This document shows, piece after piece, positions 49,576 through 62,071 of a stretch of 64,000 bases of DNA; the stretch's first letter is position 1, and each line of letters begins with the position of its first letter. Under the pieces are notes generated by a model. It searched no databases. It saw nothing but the letters and a program-made list of their open reading frames with translations, and had not been told where the DNA came from. Made by a program: the position numbers and the translations under genes. Origin of the DNA: Zelopaecilomyces penicillatus (Eukaryota; Ascomycota; Sordariomycetes; Hypocreales; Pseudodiploosporaceae); the NCBI GenBank assembly GCA_005765155.1, contig VCCP01000006.1:3732501-3796500 (forward strand), written 5' to 3'.

Positions 49576-52007
49576 TTTTTTGAGTTTCCGGGGTTGCATT
49601 CTTTGCATGGTCCGTCGTATTTTGTTCTGTCCAAGCCTTGAGTGATTACATGGTACAGAGTTCGATCGGCTTGACTTCCTTCGTGGGTTCGGAAGTTGAA
49701 TTCTCGTTTGTGGAGGTTCTTCATTTCCTCGTACATGCGTTTGTTTTCCTCCGCATGTTGTCTGCACCGAGGTTTGTTGCAGTTGATTGCCATCGTGGCT
49801 TCGCACTGAGTTCTCCCTGGGATACTGTCTTCCAGTAGTCGTCTTTCGTGCCATTGTACCAGCTTCTGTTGTGAGTGTATATCGCACTTGAGGTTGGTGC
49901 AATCATATAAGTCCTCCTTTCCACAGTCTGTGAGTTGTGGCCCGTTGTGTCCTAATTCGAGCTTTTCCCATTTGTGGACCTCGCAATAGATGGACTTGCA
50001 GTCTTTGTTTTCGGCTCCTTGTCTGCATTCTTCTGGGGTCTTGGGGTGTGGTTCGAACACGCCAATTCCAAAAGGTGCAAAGTACTCAGCCTCGTGCCAG
50101 TCGACGAATTGATCTCCTGTGAGGACATTCTTAATTCCTCGTGCTCCCATACGGCGTGGGAAGAATTCGTTCTGGATTTTTGTTTTCTGGTGTTGAAAAC
50201 AGGAGAAGTCGATGCATGACATCCAACTGATTTCGCTGTGGAAAACATGATTAGGGTCTAGGAGTGCATGATCGTCTTCGTGTTTGCTGTAGTTGGTTTT
50301 CAACATGAAGGCTCTTCCAAGGTGGTTTCCTGGGACAGGGACGCCTAGGCCTTCTTCCAACGTCCATTCACGAACGTATTTGGTGATTGTGAGTCGAAGG
50401 TTGACTCTGTCCGCGTGGCTTGGTACTTGCGTAAGTTTGATTGCTGCTTCTCTAAGGTGTTTATGGGCAGCACTCTTAGGTGGTGGATATGGTGTAGCAT
50501 GGTATTGAGTTGTCCTGAGAGGTTCTTCGCTCTCGGATTCTGAAGAGCTGGAGTCCGAGCTGTCGCTTGTTGTTTCATCTTCAACCAGGGTGTTTTCGTC
50601 ATCCGTGGCAGGGATTACTTGTCGGTCCGGAATCTCTTCGAAGTATTCTTCCTCATCTGTGTCCATATCCAGTTGTTGGTCCCATTGTGCGGTACCGGAT
50701 CGGGTTAGCGTGGTCCGCAACATTGGTGACTGTCGAGGTGTGGGGTGTCCGTAGTTTCCGGGTCGTCCTCGTCCCCATCCTCGTCGTCCCGTCATGGCCA
50801 GGGTTCGTCCATCTTTGGCCATGGTGTGTGCGCTTCGTCGCGCATCAGGTACTGGTTTCCAGTCTTTTCGTTCTCGTTTCGGTTGTCGGCAGTCCCTGGC
50901 GAAATGTCCCATTTTGTCGCAATTATAGCACTTGACTTTGGATGCGTCTCGTCGTTGTGCAGCGTCGAGGTCCATTCTGATTGGTAGGGTGTTAGGGTCA
51001 TTTCGTCGTTGACCATGGTTTGCCTTATGTTGTTGTTGCCGTGGTTGGAATCCGAAGTAAGTTGGTTTCCAGTTTCGTCCTTCGTACTTCTTTTCTTGTC
51101 GGCGCGAGTGCTGTCTGTCGTCGATGGCGACAGCCATAGCGCAATATTCCGTGAAAGAGTCCGGTCGGACTTCTTTGTACAATTCGTCTTTGACTTCTGA
51201 CTTGAGTCCATAGTACAGGGTTTCCATACACGTTTGCTCATCTTTTTCGGGTAGTTTGGACAAGATTTGTCGGAACTTCGCAACATAGTCCGAGGCAGAC
51301 CCTGTCTGACGGAGGTTGCGTAGGTGTTGTTCAGCTTGTCGTTTTTCATTTGACGATCCGAAGGTGTTCAGGAGTTGTTGCTCAAAGATGTCGTAGTCGG
51401 CAAAGATTAGGTCAGTTTCCTCCTTTGAGGTCCCCATCGAGGCATTGTTGACGTAGTCTCGAAGTGTTGGTTCGAACCAGGTAAGTGCGGTTCCGGTAAG
51501 GAGCCCTGCGGCGTACCTTACTTTGACTGGTTCGAGCCGGAATTGTGTTGGATAGTACAGAAAGAAAGCGCGGAGTTGGGTAAGAAACCCTTGAAGTTTG
51601 CTTGGAGTGCCGTCAAAAGGCTCGGGTGTTCGTGGCTTCAAGATTTCTCCGGTGTCCTTTCCGGTGTGCATCTGTGCTGCAACTGTTTCCAACCCGTGTC
51701 TATGCTGTTTCGCTTGGATTTCCATGTTCTCGAGAAGCTGTTTGACCTGGAGTTGCAAGGTTTCGGTGGCGAGCTTGGCCATCTTCGCTTCTTCTGCACG
51801 TCCCTTGCGCTCCTCCTCTAGCATTTGTTTGAAGCGTCTGCTGGTTTCTTCCAGCGCGAGAACATCTTCTTGGAGTCCTTTGATCTTGACGTCGTCATCG
51901 TCTTCTTCCTCTTCATCTACCTCCATGTTCGGATTGTTGTTGACAGGGGCATTAGGGGTGCCTCCTTGGTTAGTACTTCCGGATGAGGTGGGGGTTTGAG
52001 GAGCCAT
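49569..52007 (-). CDS. gag: Gag protein, copy 2
   Basis: The ATG is at 52007-52005, giving 812 aa identical to copy 1: capsid-like region, CCHC knuckle CYNCDKMGHFARDC, acidic linker and the triple C-x7/8-C-x4-C-x2-H extension (49755-50033). The upstream TTG-initiated extension of the frame overlaps the PBS and is not used. Confidence 0.92.
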   Translation of the reverse strand: MAPQTPTSSGSTNQGGTPNAPVNNNPNMEVDEEEEDDDDVKIKGLQEDVLALEETSRRFKQMLEEERKGRAEEAKMAKLATETLQLQVKQLLENMEIQAKQHRHGLETVAAQMHTGKDTGEILKPRTPEPFDGTPSKLQGFLTQLRAFFLYYPTQFRLEPVKVRYAAGLLTGTALTWFEPTLRDYVNNASMGTSKEETDLIFADYDIFEQQLLNTFGSSNEKRQAEQHLRNLRQTGSASDYVAKFRQILSKLPEKDEQTCMETLYYGLKSEVKDELYKEVRPDSFTEYCAMAVAIDDRQHSRRQEKKYEGRNWKPTYFGFQPRQQQHKANHGQRRNDPNTLPIRMDLDAAQRRDASKVKCYNCDKMGHFARDCRQPKRERKDWKPVPDARRSAHTMAKDGRTLAMTGRRGWGRGRPGNYGHPTPRQSPMLRTTLTRSGTAQWDQQLDMDTDEEEYFEEIPDRQVIPATDDENTLVEDETTSDSSDSSSSESESEEPLRTTQYHATPYPPPKSAAHKHLREAAIKLTQVPSHADRVNLRLTITKYVREWTLEEGLGVPVPGNHLGRAFMLKTNYSKHEDDHALLDPNHVFHSEISWMSCIDFSCFQHQKTKIQNEFFPRRMGARGIKNVLTGDQFVDWHEAEYFAPFGIGVFEPHPKTPEECRQGAENKDCKSIYCEVHKWEKLELGHNGPQLTDCGKEDLYDCTNLKCDIHSQQKLVQWHERRLLEDSIPGRTQCEATMAINCNKPRCRQHAEENKRMYEEMKNLHKREFNFRTHEGSQADRTLYHVITQGLDRTKYDGPCKECNPGNSKNE
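49575..49581 (-). promoter_or_regulatory. Slippery site A AAA AAC, copy 2
   Basis: Same phased heptamer one codon before the gag stop as in copy 1. Confidence 0.88.
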
Positions 52008-52058
52008 CTTGCGAAATAGCGATATTGCCCAGGGTAACACAGTAACCCACTGAACAAG

Positions 52059-52068
52059 AGTTATCAAC
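52059..52068 (-). other. Self-complementary primer binding site, copy 2
   Basis: GTTGATAACT on the sense strand, one base inside the 5' LTR, complementary to AGTTATCAAC within the LTR transcript (52259-52250). Confidence 0.65.
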
Positions 52069-52069
52069 G

Positions 52070-52497
52070 TGTGACGTTTGGTGAATTCCCAAGGGATAAA
52101 CCTAACGAAAGGGGTTTATGTTGGCAGATGAGTCGGGGTGTTCTGAGCAATAGGTCTGTCACGTTGGTGATAGATACGGAGTATCGTAACCAGGGGTCAA
52201 GTATCAGCGTAGTGAGCGGTAGCGAACAATACGATGAAGTTGAAAGTGTGTTGATAACTATCTAAGCTATGTTTTAAAGAGTGAAAATTGAGGGCGTATA
52301 TATACATCGTGGATCACTTGGATCACTTGTCGTGCAAGTGGTGATCCTGGTGATCCAAGTTGCTGGCTCACCTGGCTCACCACCATTCTTATGGTGATCC
52401 CACTGATCTATCTAACTGGTCCCCTTCCTCCATGGTACGTACCTTCCCTAGGTCACATGACCGGCCTATTGTACGACCATGTCGTTGGGTCGTGACA
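52070..52497 (-). repeat. 5' LTR of Gypsy copy 2
   Basis: 428 bp, identical to copy 1 as far as I could compare; TATATATA at 52297-52304 and the doubled U3 motifs at 52311-52382. Confidence 0.96.
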
Positions 52498-55077
52498 AGT
52501 AGTATAGAAGATCAAAAGCTTTAAGTCTTATTATATGATTTCTTAGCTTAATAAAAGCTAGGTTATTAAAATCAGTTTTAGGGATAATAACTGACTCTAT
52601 AGCAACCCTTCCATATAGAATAGAGATCTAATAGAATATTTCTTAGCAGGCATTATAGTTATGATCTATAGATCGATTAGGTAAGATATAAGGAGAAGAA
52701 GGATTATAAGAATATAATAAACAATAAGAGAGTATATATTATAACCCTAACCCTAACTATATAATTATTATATAATTATTACCCTATAATAAAATATTCT
52801 TTATTAGATTATATTTATTAAAGATATATAAAAGGCTTTATTTTAATTTTTAAAATCTATAATTATATTAAATCTATATTATTTATATATAATAAGAATA
52901 TAAACTATTTATATATTAAATAAAATAAGTATATCTAAATCTTTAACTAATTTAACCCTTATTTATTATAGTATTTATATTATTAACTTACCCTATATAA
53001 TATAATATATTCTTACTAATTAATTAAATTTTATTATCTTAGGGTTATACTAATCCTAATTCTATCTATAGATTAAAATATATATATATTAGATATATCT
53101 ATATAATCTTTATATTATATCTAAGAATTTACTCTAAGTTCAATCTATAGATCAAAATCATAATATATACTAGATAAGCAAATATAGGATATATTTATAA
53201 AAGGATAAAAATAGATTATTATATCTATCTATAAATATAAAACCTTTTAAACTCTATAGTTTAATTTATATAATAGAAAAAATATTTAAATTTAATAATA
53301 GGGTTAGGCTTTATATTTCTAACCCTTAGCTATCTGATTATTCCCTATCCCCTATAATATAATAGTATAATATAGGACTAATCCTATATTAATCTAATCC
53401 TTAATAGCTAGATATATATCTCTGGTCTCCTTATCCATTGCCTTCGAAAACCAGAATAGATATTATAGTTGTTCTATATCTATGATATCTAAGGTTTTAG
53501 ATAGAATTTCTTTGGATATATCTAATAGTATTTCCATATAATCCTTCCTTAACCTACTATAGATATTATTAAAATACCTTAATATTAATATCTATTTATC
53601 TTTATTAATTATATATTCTACTTATTTATAAAATCAGCTATCTTAGGTATATTTTATCTTTATAGGTAGTAAAGTATTACTTAACTTACCTAATTATATT
53701 TAAAGGCTATATATAATATAAGCTATTAAAGGCAAACTATAGATAGCTTAAATAGCTTTTGGACTCCTATATATTCTAATCCTAAGTTTTTATCTTTATT
53801 AATAAACCCTAAGTATAGATAATAATATAAGAAGAATATAGATTATAAACTTACCTAGATATAGTTTTATCAGTACTAGTATCTCTTCTTTTATTCCTTA
53901 TAGCTCTTATATAATAAGGCCTAGGTGGTATATATGCTTAATATACTATTAATCCTCTGGCTTTATATCTACTGGCCAGATATAATTGTATAGTTTATAT
54001 ACCTAATTTGGGTTTATAGTATTATTATATTCAAGATTATTATTATACTAACCTTATCTTATAGAATTTATAAATGATATAAGATTAAAGGCTTTAAAGG
54101 TAATTAATTGATTCCTTTTCTTAATAACTTCCAGGTCATTGAACTTGACTTTGGATTGGCTTAAAGAATTCATAGCAGTAGCTATTAATAACCTAAAAGC
54201 ATAGGCTAATATAATTCCAATCTATAGATCAACTGAATCTTAGGTAAAAGATATAAGTGAGAGAAATAAAATAGGATAATAATATATTCTACAGTATATA
54301 AAGATCCTAACCCTAACCCTTATTATATAATATCTATTCTAGATTTATTTAATAATAAGTTATTAATATTATCTTATATAATATTATAATAAAAAGATTT
54401 AAATCTTTATTTAATATAATTTATAATTTATTTTATAATAAATAAATACTTTTAGATTTATTAATATATTTATTTATTAATTTATTTATTTAATAATATT
54501 AATAAAAATAAAATAAAATTTTATTTAAGTTAAAAGAATTTAGATTATTTAAAAAATAAAAAATACTATAATATACTTATCTTAATCTTTATATCTTTTT
54601 AATTATAAAAAAGATAATTATTTTAAATTATATTTTTTTAATTAAAATATATATTATTATTAATTTTTATTTTATATAATTTATATATTATTATTTTAAA
54701 TTTAAAAAGATATATTTTAGTTATATAATATTAAATATATAATATAGGGTAGCTGATAAAATTGGATTCCTTTTATATATAAAAGTATTAATATTTAATA
54801 TCTCTACCTATCCTATATAAAAATAATATTTCTCTTGCTTATTAAGCAAAATTTATATTAAGATTACCCTATTAATTATAGTTTAATCTATAGATCGAAA
54901 TCTAGATAGATAGGGGCTATAAATTATATAATATACAATATATTATTAAAATATTATTATTAAATACTCTTAGTATATATTTATCTAATCAATTATATTA
55001 TTTTATATAGCCTTAGTATATTCTAGTATAGTATATACTCTAACCCTTAATATATTTAATTTTTATATAAATTATTA
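52498..55077. other. AT-rich subtelomere-like DNA, second unit
   Basis: Repeat of 22676-25255, with the CCCTAA tracts at about 52743 and 54306 and the first five ATCTATAGAT palindromes. No gene. Confidence 0.6.
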
Positions 55078-58000
55078 TTATATTATATAGTATATATTAA
55101 ACCTCCTTATAACTTTATAATTATAAACCCTTACTCCTATCTCTATTAATAACAGCCTCTTAGCCTGATCGCTGACTATAATAAGCTTTATTATCTTTCC
55201 CTTTCCCTTCTTGGTTGCACTGGTGGTGATATTATTATTACCCTCAGTATCTGCTATCTTAGAGAAGTTTTGAATCATTATATTATTATTAAGGCAAGGA
55301 TTCTTACCATTGATATAGTTTAATATAAGCTTAATGCCTCTCTTTTAGTGCTTACTGATATCTAGCAGATTCTTCTTTATAAACTTAATACTCTCCTCCA
55401 GATTATATAGTATAAATCAGGCAAGTTCACTATAGAACTCACCCTTATATCTGACCAATTTATAATTATAATAATCCTATTATACTCTTACCCTAGGATA
55501 TTGATTGATTTTATAACTATAATAAATACATAGAATTTTATAGGTATATATAATCCAAAGCTCTCCCTATATAACCTTAGGAATACCATCCTCTATTATA
55601 ATAATATCTATATATTTCTTAAATATATAAGATTCTTAGTATATATTAAATATATCCCTGATTAATAGGATATCCTAATATATAGTATTTATAGAGCTAA
55701 GTCACTATAATCGATTGATCGCTTGCTATATTATACTTAGGTTCTATAGATATTCAAGGATAATACCTAAGCTATAGGATTAATAGAGATTCACTTTAAA
55801 TGCATTTAGTATAAGTAAGGTGATAAGGCAGCTAATATTAGAATTAGGGTTATTAAATTTATACTATACCTTATCTCTCTTATATTATTAATAAGAGCTA
55901 TGAATCTATAGTATTCAGACCCTAATAAAGTTTAATATAGTAATTAGGATCTTATTATATCTATTAGTAAATTTAAGCTATTTATATAATATAATAATAA
56001 GCTCTTAAAGGGTTAATCCTGGTTTATAATCTATAGATTATAATTCTTATGGTATAGATATTCTATCATTTCTATCTATAGATCGAAAAGGCTATTCCTT
56101 ATAGTATATACTAATATCTCCTTATTGATTAATAACAATAAATAGATTCCACTTATACTTAAGTAAGAGGGTGATTGATATATACCAATACCCTACCCTT
56201 TCAAGTATATAACTCATATAGTACCTTCTATATAATATATATAATCTTAGGAGATTTATATATCATTATCTGGATTATAATAATCCTATTAATTAGGCAG
56301 GGTATACTCCTATTAGGCCTATAATAATAAAAGTACTATTAAAGGCTATTGATATAATCCTTAGCTGCTATTATATTTATCTTGAAAACTCTAGCTATAA
56401 TATATATATCTTTCCTTCTTAATATATTAAATTCTTATATCTTAGTCTCTGCTGCCTATACCATTGATTTGTTTATATAGAGTTTAATCTTTATGATTAT
56501 CTAACTATAATATATTATCCAGAGGGTATCTATATCTCTAAGTAACTTAATATTTCTTAGGTTGGCCTATATTAGTATATAGAAGTTGGTATTGATAGAT
56601 ATTAATACCAGCATTTATTGAATACCTATGTTTATTAAGATACTAGGTACTATTATAGTACTCTTCCCCTTCCCCTTTATATCTATATTGTTAGGTATTA
56701 TTATAGTGAAGGATCCTATATTCTGATTGATAATATATTGAATCCTATGCCTGTTTTGGATATCCAACTTCAACTTAATAATGCAGATATATATAAGTGG
56801 AATGGAATCACTGGGTACAATCTCTGAGTTATCTAGTAGTGCTATTTTACTTAGTATACCCCTATAGATGATAAAGATTGATATTACTGGATGTATAGTA
56901 TGCTGTATTATATTGGAATCTTATTTATTATTAAGCGTATAGTTCTCGAATAATATGGGGTATATAAGGAATAATAGTATAGTTAGATCAGAGATATATT
57001 TGATAAACTCTGTATGGTGCTTTTGCTGATTGGTAATATAGATTGTATTGCCTGCCTGGCTATTAATGGTTCTAATAATTAAGTGATCATGAGTTATACC
57101 CTTATACTCTCCACTGCTATATATCCCTTTCTATATCCCCTCCTTATATTATATATTAGATAATACTTTAGCAAATAGCTTCCACTTAAACAGCTATACC
57201 AAGTTCTAAAATAGTTTAATATAATTAAGTTTATTATAGATATGATTAAGTAATAGGATTATGGTGTATATAAAAATGGCCTTATGATTCAGCTAGTTAA
57301 TGATGTAATATATTATTGAATGGGAGCTTTTGATAGTATAGCCTTTATTATAGACAATTCAATTGAACTATGTATCTATGATTTTTAATAGTACTATAGT
57401 ATTGGATCTGGTTCTATCTATATTTAGGCTTATTAGGTCCTTAATCTCTAGTTTATCTTCTAGATTCTATAGGATTGTTTCCTTTGCCTCCCTAAGTTAT
57501 TAGAGGAGTCCAGGGTTAATCTCTGCTATCTTATAGAGTCTTATCCTTATATTCCTAACTACCTTGCTATATAAGCTTAATTATCTTACCCCTATGATAT
57601 AGGGGATAACAATGATTTGTTATAGAGTATCTGGGTTTATATACCTATCTCTCTGCTTATTAATCCACTTCTGCAACTCTACTATATTATTCAAAGTAGC
57701 TTCTCTTCATGCCTATAATATAATCTTATTATAGGTGCTATAATAGATAACAATATTAAAATAGCTAGCTTATTATACTATAGCTTCAAGGAAAGTCTGT
57801 TTAACTACTATAATAGGGCAGAATATAATACTTAGCTTATATAGTTGTTTATCTTTGATTAGCAGCTTAGGGTCTGCCTTAACTAATTTATATACCTTCT
57901 TGGTTATACTATATAATAATAAAAATATCTCTAGTATCTTTCCTAGCCTACACTTATCTACTAATATTATAGCTCTCTATATACCCATTATCTTATTAAT

Positions 58001-60782
58001 AATTATATTTATCTCTATAATTATCTATTAGTATATATTATATATACCTGTTATAGAGTCACCACTGCTAATATGCCCTCTATACTAGGATATATGATTG
58101 GGGTGGGGATAGATAGTGGTAGATTATAATAATATATGCTTTTATTAAGTATCTAATATAGCTTAAGCTTTTTATTATTTATTTTAGTGATATAATCAGG
58201 TATAGCTAGATCTTACTAATTAAGAATACTAAATATCTTATAAATAATTATAAGGTCTTTTTTATTAGATAAAAATATCCTTATAAGATCTTTATTTTCT
58301 CTTAGATCATATAGCCGCCTTTGATCTTTACTATCCACTATATCAGCTGCTGAAGTAATATTGTTAAGGTGCTGTATTTACTATTTATAGGGTTCCTAAT
58401 TATTAAGGCTGGCTTCTATTATATTGAATTCACTATTAAAGCTGATATTTGCTCTTATCTTTAATCACTCTATTAAATTTTCTATATCTACACTCTTAAG
58501 TATAGGCAGCTATAGAATAGACTCCTTCCTTCCTTCTTCCTTGATCAGGTCTATACTAGGGGTAATTTGCTCTAATATATTCATAATGCCCTTATAAATA
58601 GCTGATATAAGATCGACTTAGATAATGTCCTTATCTAGCCCTCCTCTAGCTCTTATAGCCCTAATAAAGATCCCTATCACTGCTCTTATATTCTTATATA
58701 ATAATATACTATTAAGGTTATTGGTTTTAAGGCTATTTATTCTATTAAAATATATAGCTATCTCTATAGTAAGGTCCTATAATATAATCTTATCTTTATT
58801 CCTTATCTATACTATTACTATATTAGTGCTAGATATATTAGTAGTATATCTATATCAAAGAGATAGATTGTTCTGATATGGTTTGGATGAGATAGGTAAA
58901 ATCATAGGAGTTAATCTATATTTCTTGAACTATATAATAGTATAGAGGGCTATAATCCAGTTATTATAGGAGTAACCCTATATAAAACCTTTCTAACCTT
59001 CTATTCTATTATTTTCTAAAAATCTAAAGAAAAAGAATATTATCAACCTATAATACACTACTATAAATATCAGGGATTCATCCCATTTTATATCTTTGGT
59101 AGGGTTAATATCTAGTGGAAATAGTTTACTTGCTAATCCCTTTCTTATAAGAATATCAGATTGCTTCTCTAGGTTTGCTTATAGATATAGATACATCCTA
59201 TCTATATATTTGATACTGGTATAGATAGTTATAATATAGTTAATCTTCTTCTTCTCTACTATATCAAGAGCTTTTATAAGGGGATATAAGATATAGGTTA
59301 TTAATATCCACTATTAGCATTAACCCCTTAGGATATAGATATATATAATATATGATTGATACTAGAGGTGACTGATTTCGATCTATAGATAGCCACTCAA
59401 GCCCACTCAATTAAGCTAAGATTGGATCTATAGATTATAATCCATATATAATGCTATATATACCTTAAGCGATTATATTATATACTGTCTCTATTAAGAA
59501 ATATCAGGAAGGTATTTATTCCTAGGAACCCAAATAGGCCTACCACCCAGGGGGCAGAGTCTCCAGCCACCCTTATAATGCCTAGCAATATCATCCCGGA
59601 TATATACCCTTTAGAATTATTATAATCTTTTATAAGGCTTTCTAAGGATCTAACACCCGGCCTGAACTTGACTGGTGGTTGAACATACTTATTATAGGGT
59701 AGAGCAAAACTGTAATAGATATTATATAGTAACACTCTACTGGCTCTCCAGATACTGATGCTTATAATAGTCTTGCCTGGTATATCTAGGAGTGATAATA
59801 GTCTCAGTTTTAATAGCCTGACCTTTGAGAATTATTGATCTAGTAGTGGTAGGAGTGTCTTAGGGTATGTGTTATTATCTTGGTTGTCATTATTATCCTC
59901 TCCACTGTTGTCTCTGCTGCTGTTGTCTCCGCTGCCGCTGCCGCCTCTGCCTCTGCCATTAGCCTTGGCCTTGGATTTGGCTATGGCTATGGCTTTGGCT
60001 TTGGCTTTGGCTTTGGCTTTGGCTTTAGCTTTAGCTTTGGCTTTGGCGGCTTCTTTAGCTTTTTTAGCTTTGGCTTCTTTGGCTTCTTTGGCTTTGGCTT
60101 TGGCTTTGGCTTTGGCTTTGGCTTTAGCTTTGGCTTTGGCTTTGGCTTTGGCTTTGGCTTTGGCTTTGGCTTTGGCTTTGGTTTTGGTGTCTTTGGCTTT
60201 GGCTTTGGCTTCTTTAGCCTTGGCTTCTTTGGCCTTGGCTTCTTTGGCCTTGGCTTTGGCTTTGTTGTTGTTGTCTTTGACTTTGTCTTTAGCATTGCTC
60301 TTGGTATTGGTCCCGCTCCTGGGGCTCTTGCCGCTCTTTGTATAGTTATTGTCGGCCGTGTCATCGAGAGATTCACTGGTATCTTTGAACTTATCGTCGC
60401 TACTGCTTTTTGATTCGTCACTATCTAGGCGATCCTCTCTGGTATTAGTGGCTGGATTGTCTCTATTGCCCTGCAATAGTATGATATACGGTATGGGGTT
60501 ATGCTGGTCCTTGGGCAACCAATATAGGTTACTATTATAGCTGCTATCGCTGCTGTTGGCGTGGCTGCTGTCACTGCTATTTATATTGCCTATGAAATGG
60601 CTTCTTGTTTGTATTTTTTGCTTATGGTTAGCCTGATTTGTTGGGTGAGTGTATGGTTATATTCCCCTGGTATCTATCTATCCGTTTTGTAGTCTTTGTA
60701 TAGCGCTTCTTTGTTGGTTTGCCTTTAGATATGATGGATGCTGCTCTGGCTTGCTTGGCTGGGCGTTTGGCACTGGTCTCTC
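55078..60782 (-). pseudogene. Unidentified decayed gene(s), second unit
   Basis: Exact repeat of 25256-30960, with the P-loop-like GKGKST at 56657-56674, the Lys-Ala segment at 59986-60262 and the intervening TAA at 59832-59834. The function is unknown, as for the first unit. Confidence 0.4.
59986..60262 (-). repeat. GGCTTT hexanucleotide repeat, second unit
   Basis: Same number and order of variant units as in 30164-30440. Confidence 0.85.
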
Positions 60783-61135
60783 TGGCTTTGCTTGTCTTTG
60801 TTAGCTTGCCTCTGGTGCTCTCTCTTATTCTGTTGGATCGATAAGGTCTTGTTGTGTTTGCACTGCTACTACTAGCGGTCGCTGTTGTAGGGTGTATGTA
60901 TTGCCTTATCCTTATATTGGTTCTTTTGGATATTAACTGGCCCGGTAGAGTAATATTATCTTCCTATCTGGTATAGTTCAGGCCTCTTAGCTTATTAAGG
61001 AGCTATTTATTAATACCCTTAGGATTATAGTTATTCTTGGACTCTTTTGTTATGATAGGTGATATATGATGATGAATGTCTTTATGCTGATTGAATGAGT
61101 TGTATAAGATTGTATTGGACCCTTTATATTAATGA

Positions 61136-61159
61136 GGGGGGGGGGGGGGGGGGGGGGGG
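61136..61159 (+). repeat. Poly(G) run of 24, second unit
   Basis: Exactly the same length as the run at 31314-31337. Confidence 0.9.
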
Positions 61160-62071
61160 TTGGTATAGATAGATGTATTGGATGGATGGAAATAATAGCT
61201 ATGCAAACTTGAATGACTTATATATATTTTATAAACGCAGTGGTTTGGTTATATGTATTGCTATGGAACCTATATCCCTGTTTATCGCTCTCTTATTTGG
61301 TTAACCCTCTATTCCTTTATATTATTATTATTAAATTATTTTTTTGAAGCTCTTTGAGGTTCTAATAATACCTTAGCCTATAGCCTCCTACTGTATAGCC
61401 TTGATAATATAATATTACTGTATTGGCTGGCTTACTATATAGGCTATGTATTACTATTTATATAGTATATTAAGGGAGTGAATGGCTATACTGGATCCAG
61501 CTCCTTTATAACTAGCCTTATATCTATAGATAACTCTAATAGCAAATGCTTAGGGGTGATTATAGTGTTTCCTGGTCTAGGTTGATAAGACTGCCTCTTT
61601 TATATTTGATTTGGTAGGGGTGAGGTTGGTATTAGATCCTCTCCTTTATTGCTTCCTTATTATTCTATTTGCATCTATAGATTAAAATCACATTCTAGCT
61701 CCATAAAGTGAACATTAAAAAGATTATAAGGGATATACTGGCTTGGGCTTAGGGTCTAATTCTAATATTATATTACTAATCGATTTATTACTATTAGTGA
61801 TACTAATCAATGCTATACCTGGCCTTTAAACTCTTTTATTACTAGGGTGGCTATCAGATTCCCTTGTATAGCTTTTATAATGCCTAGGTTTGCCTCTCAT
61901 CTAAGCCAGATCATGAAATCGGTTTGTAATGTGAATGTCTATTAGAAGTATCTTTTTATCTATATAGCGCTGCCTGGCCTTATATATATCCTATAGTATA
62001 GGGGTATTATTATATCTATGAATCAGTACTTCCTATCAGGTCTATTGATACTATAGATATACTATGGCTAG
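61160..62071 (-). other. AT-rich decayed region, second unit
   Basis: Repeat of 31338-32249; nothing further recognised. Confidence 0.35.

Larger units (their letters stand above)
44919..52497 (-). mobile_element. Intact Ty3/Gypsy chromovirus, copy 2
   Basis: This copy is indistinguishable from copy 1 in all landmarks. The left flank is CTGGG and the right flank AGTAG, the latter shared with copy 1 because the right flank is itself duplicated. There is again no target-site duplication. Confidence 0.96.
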
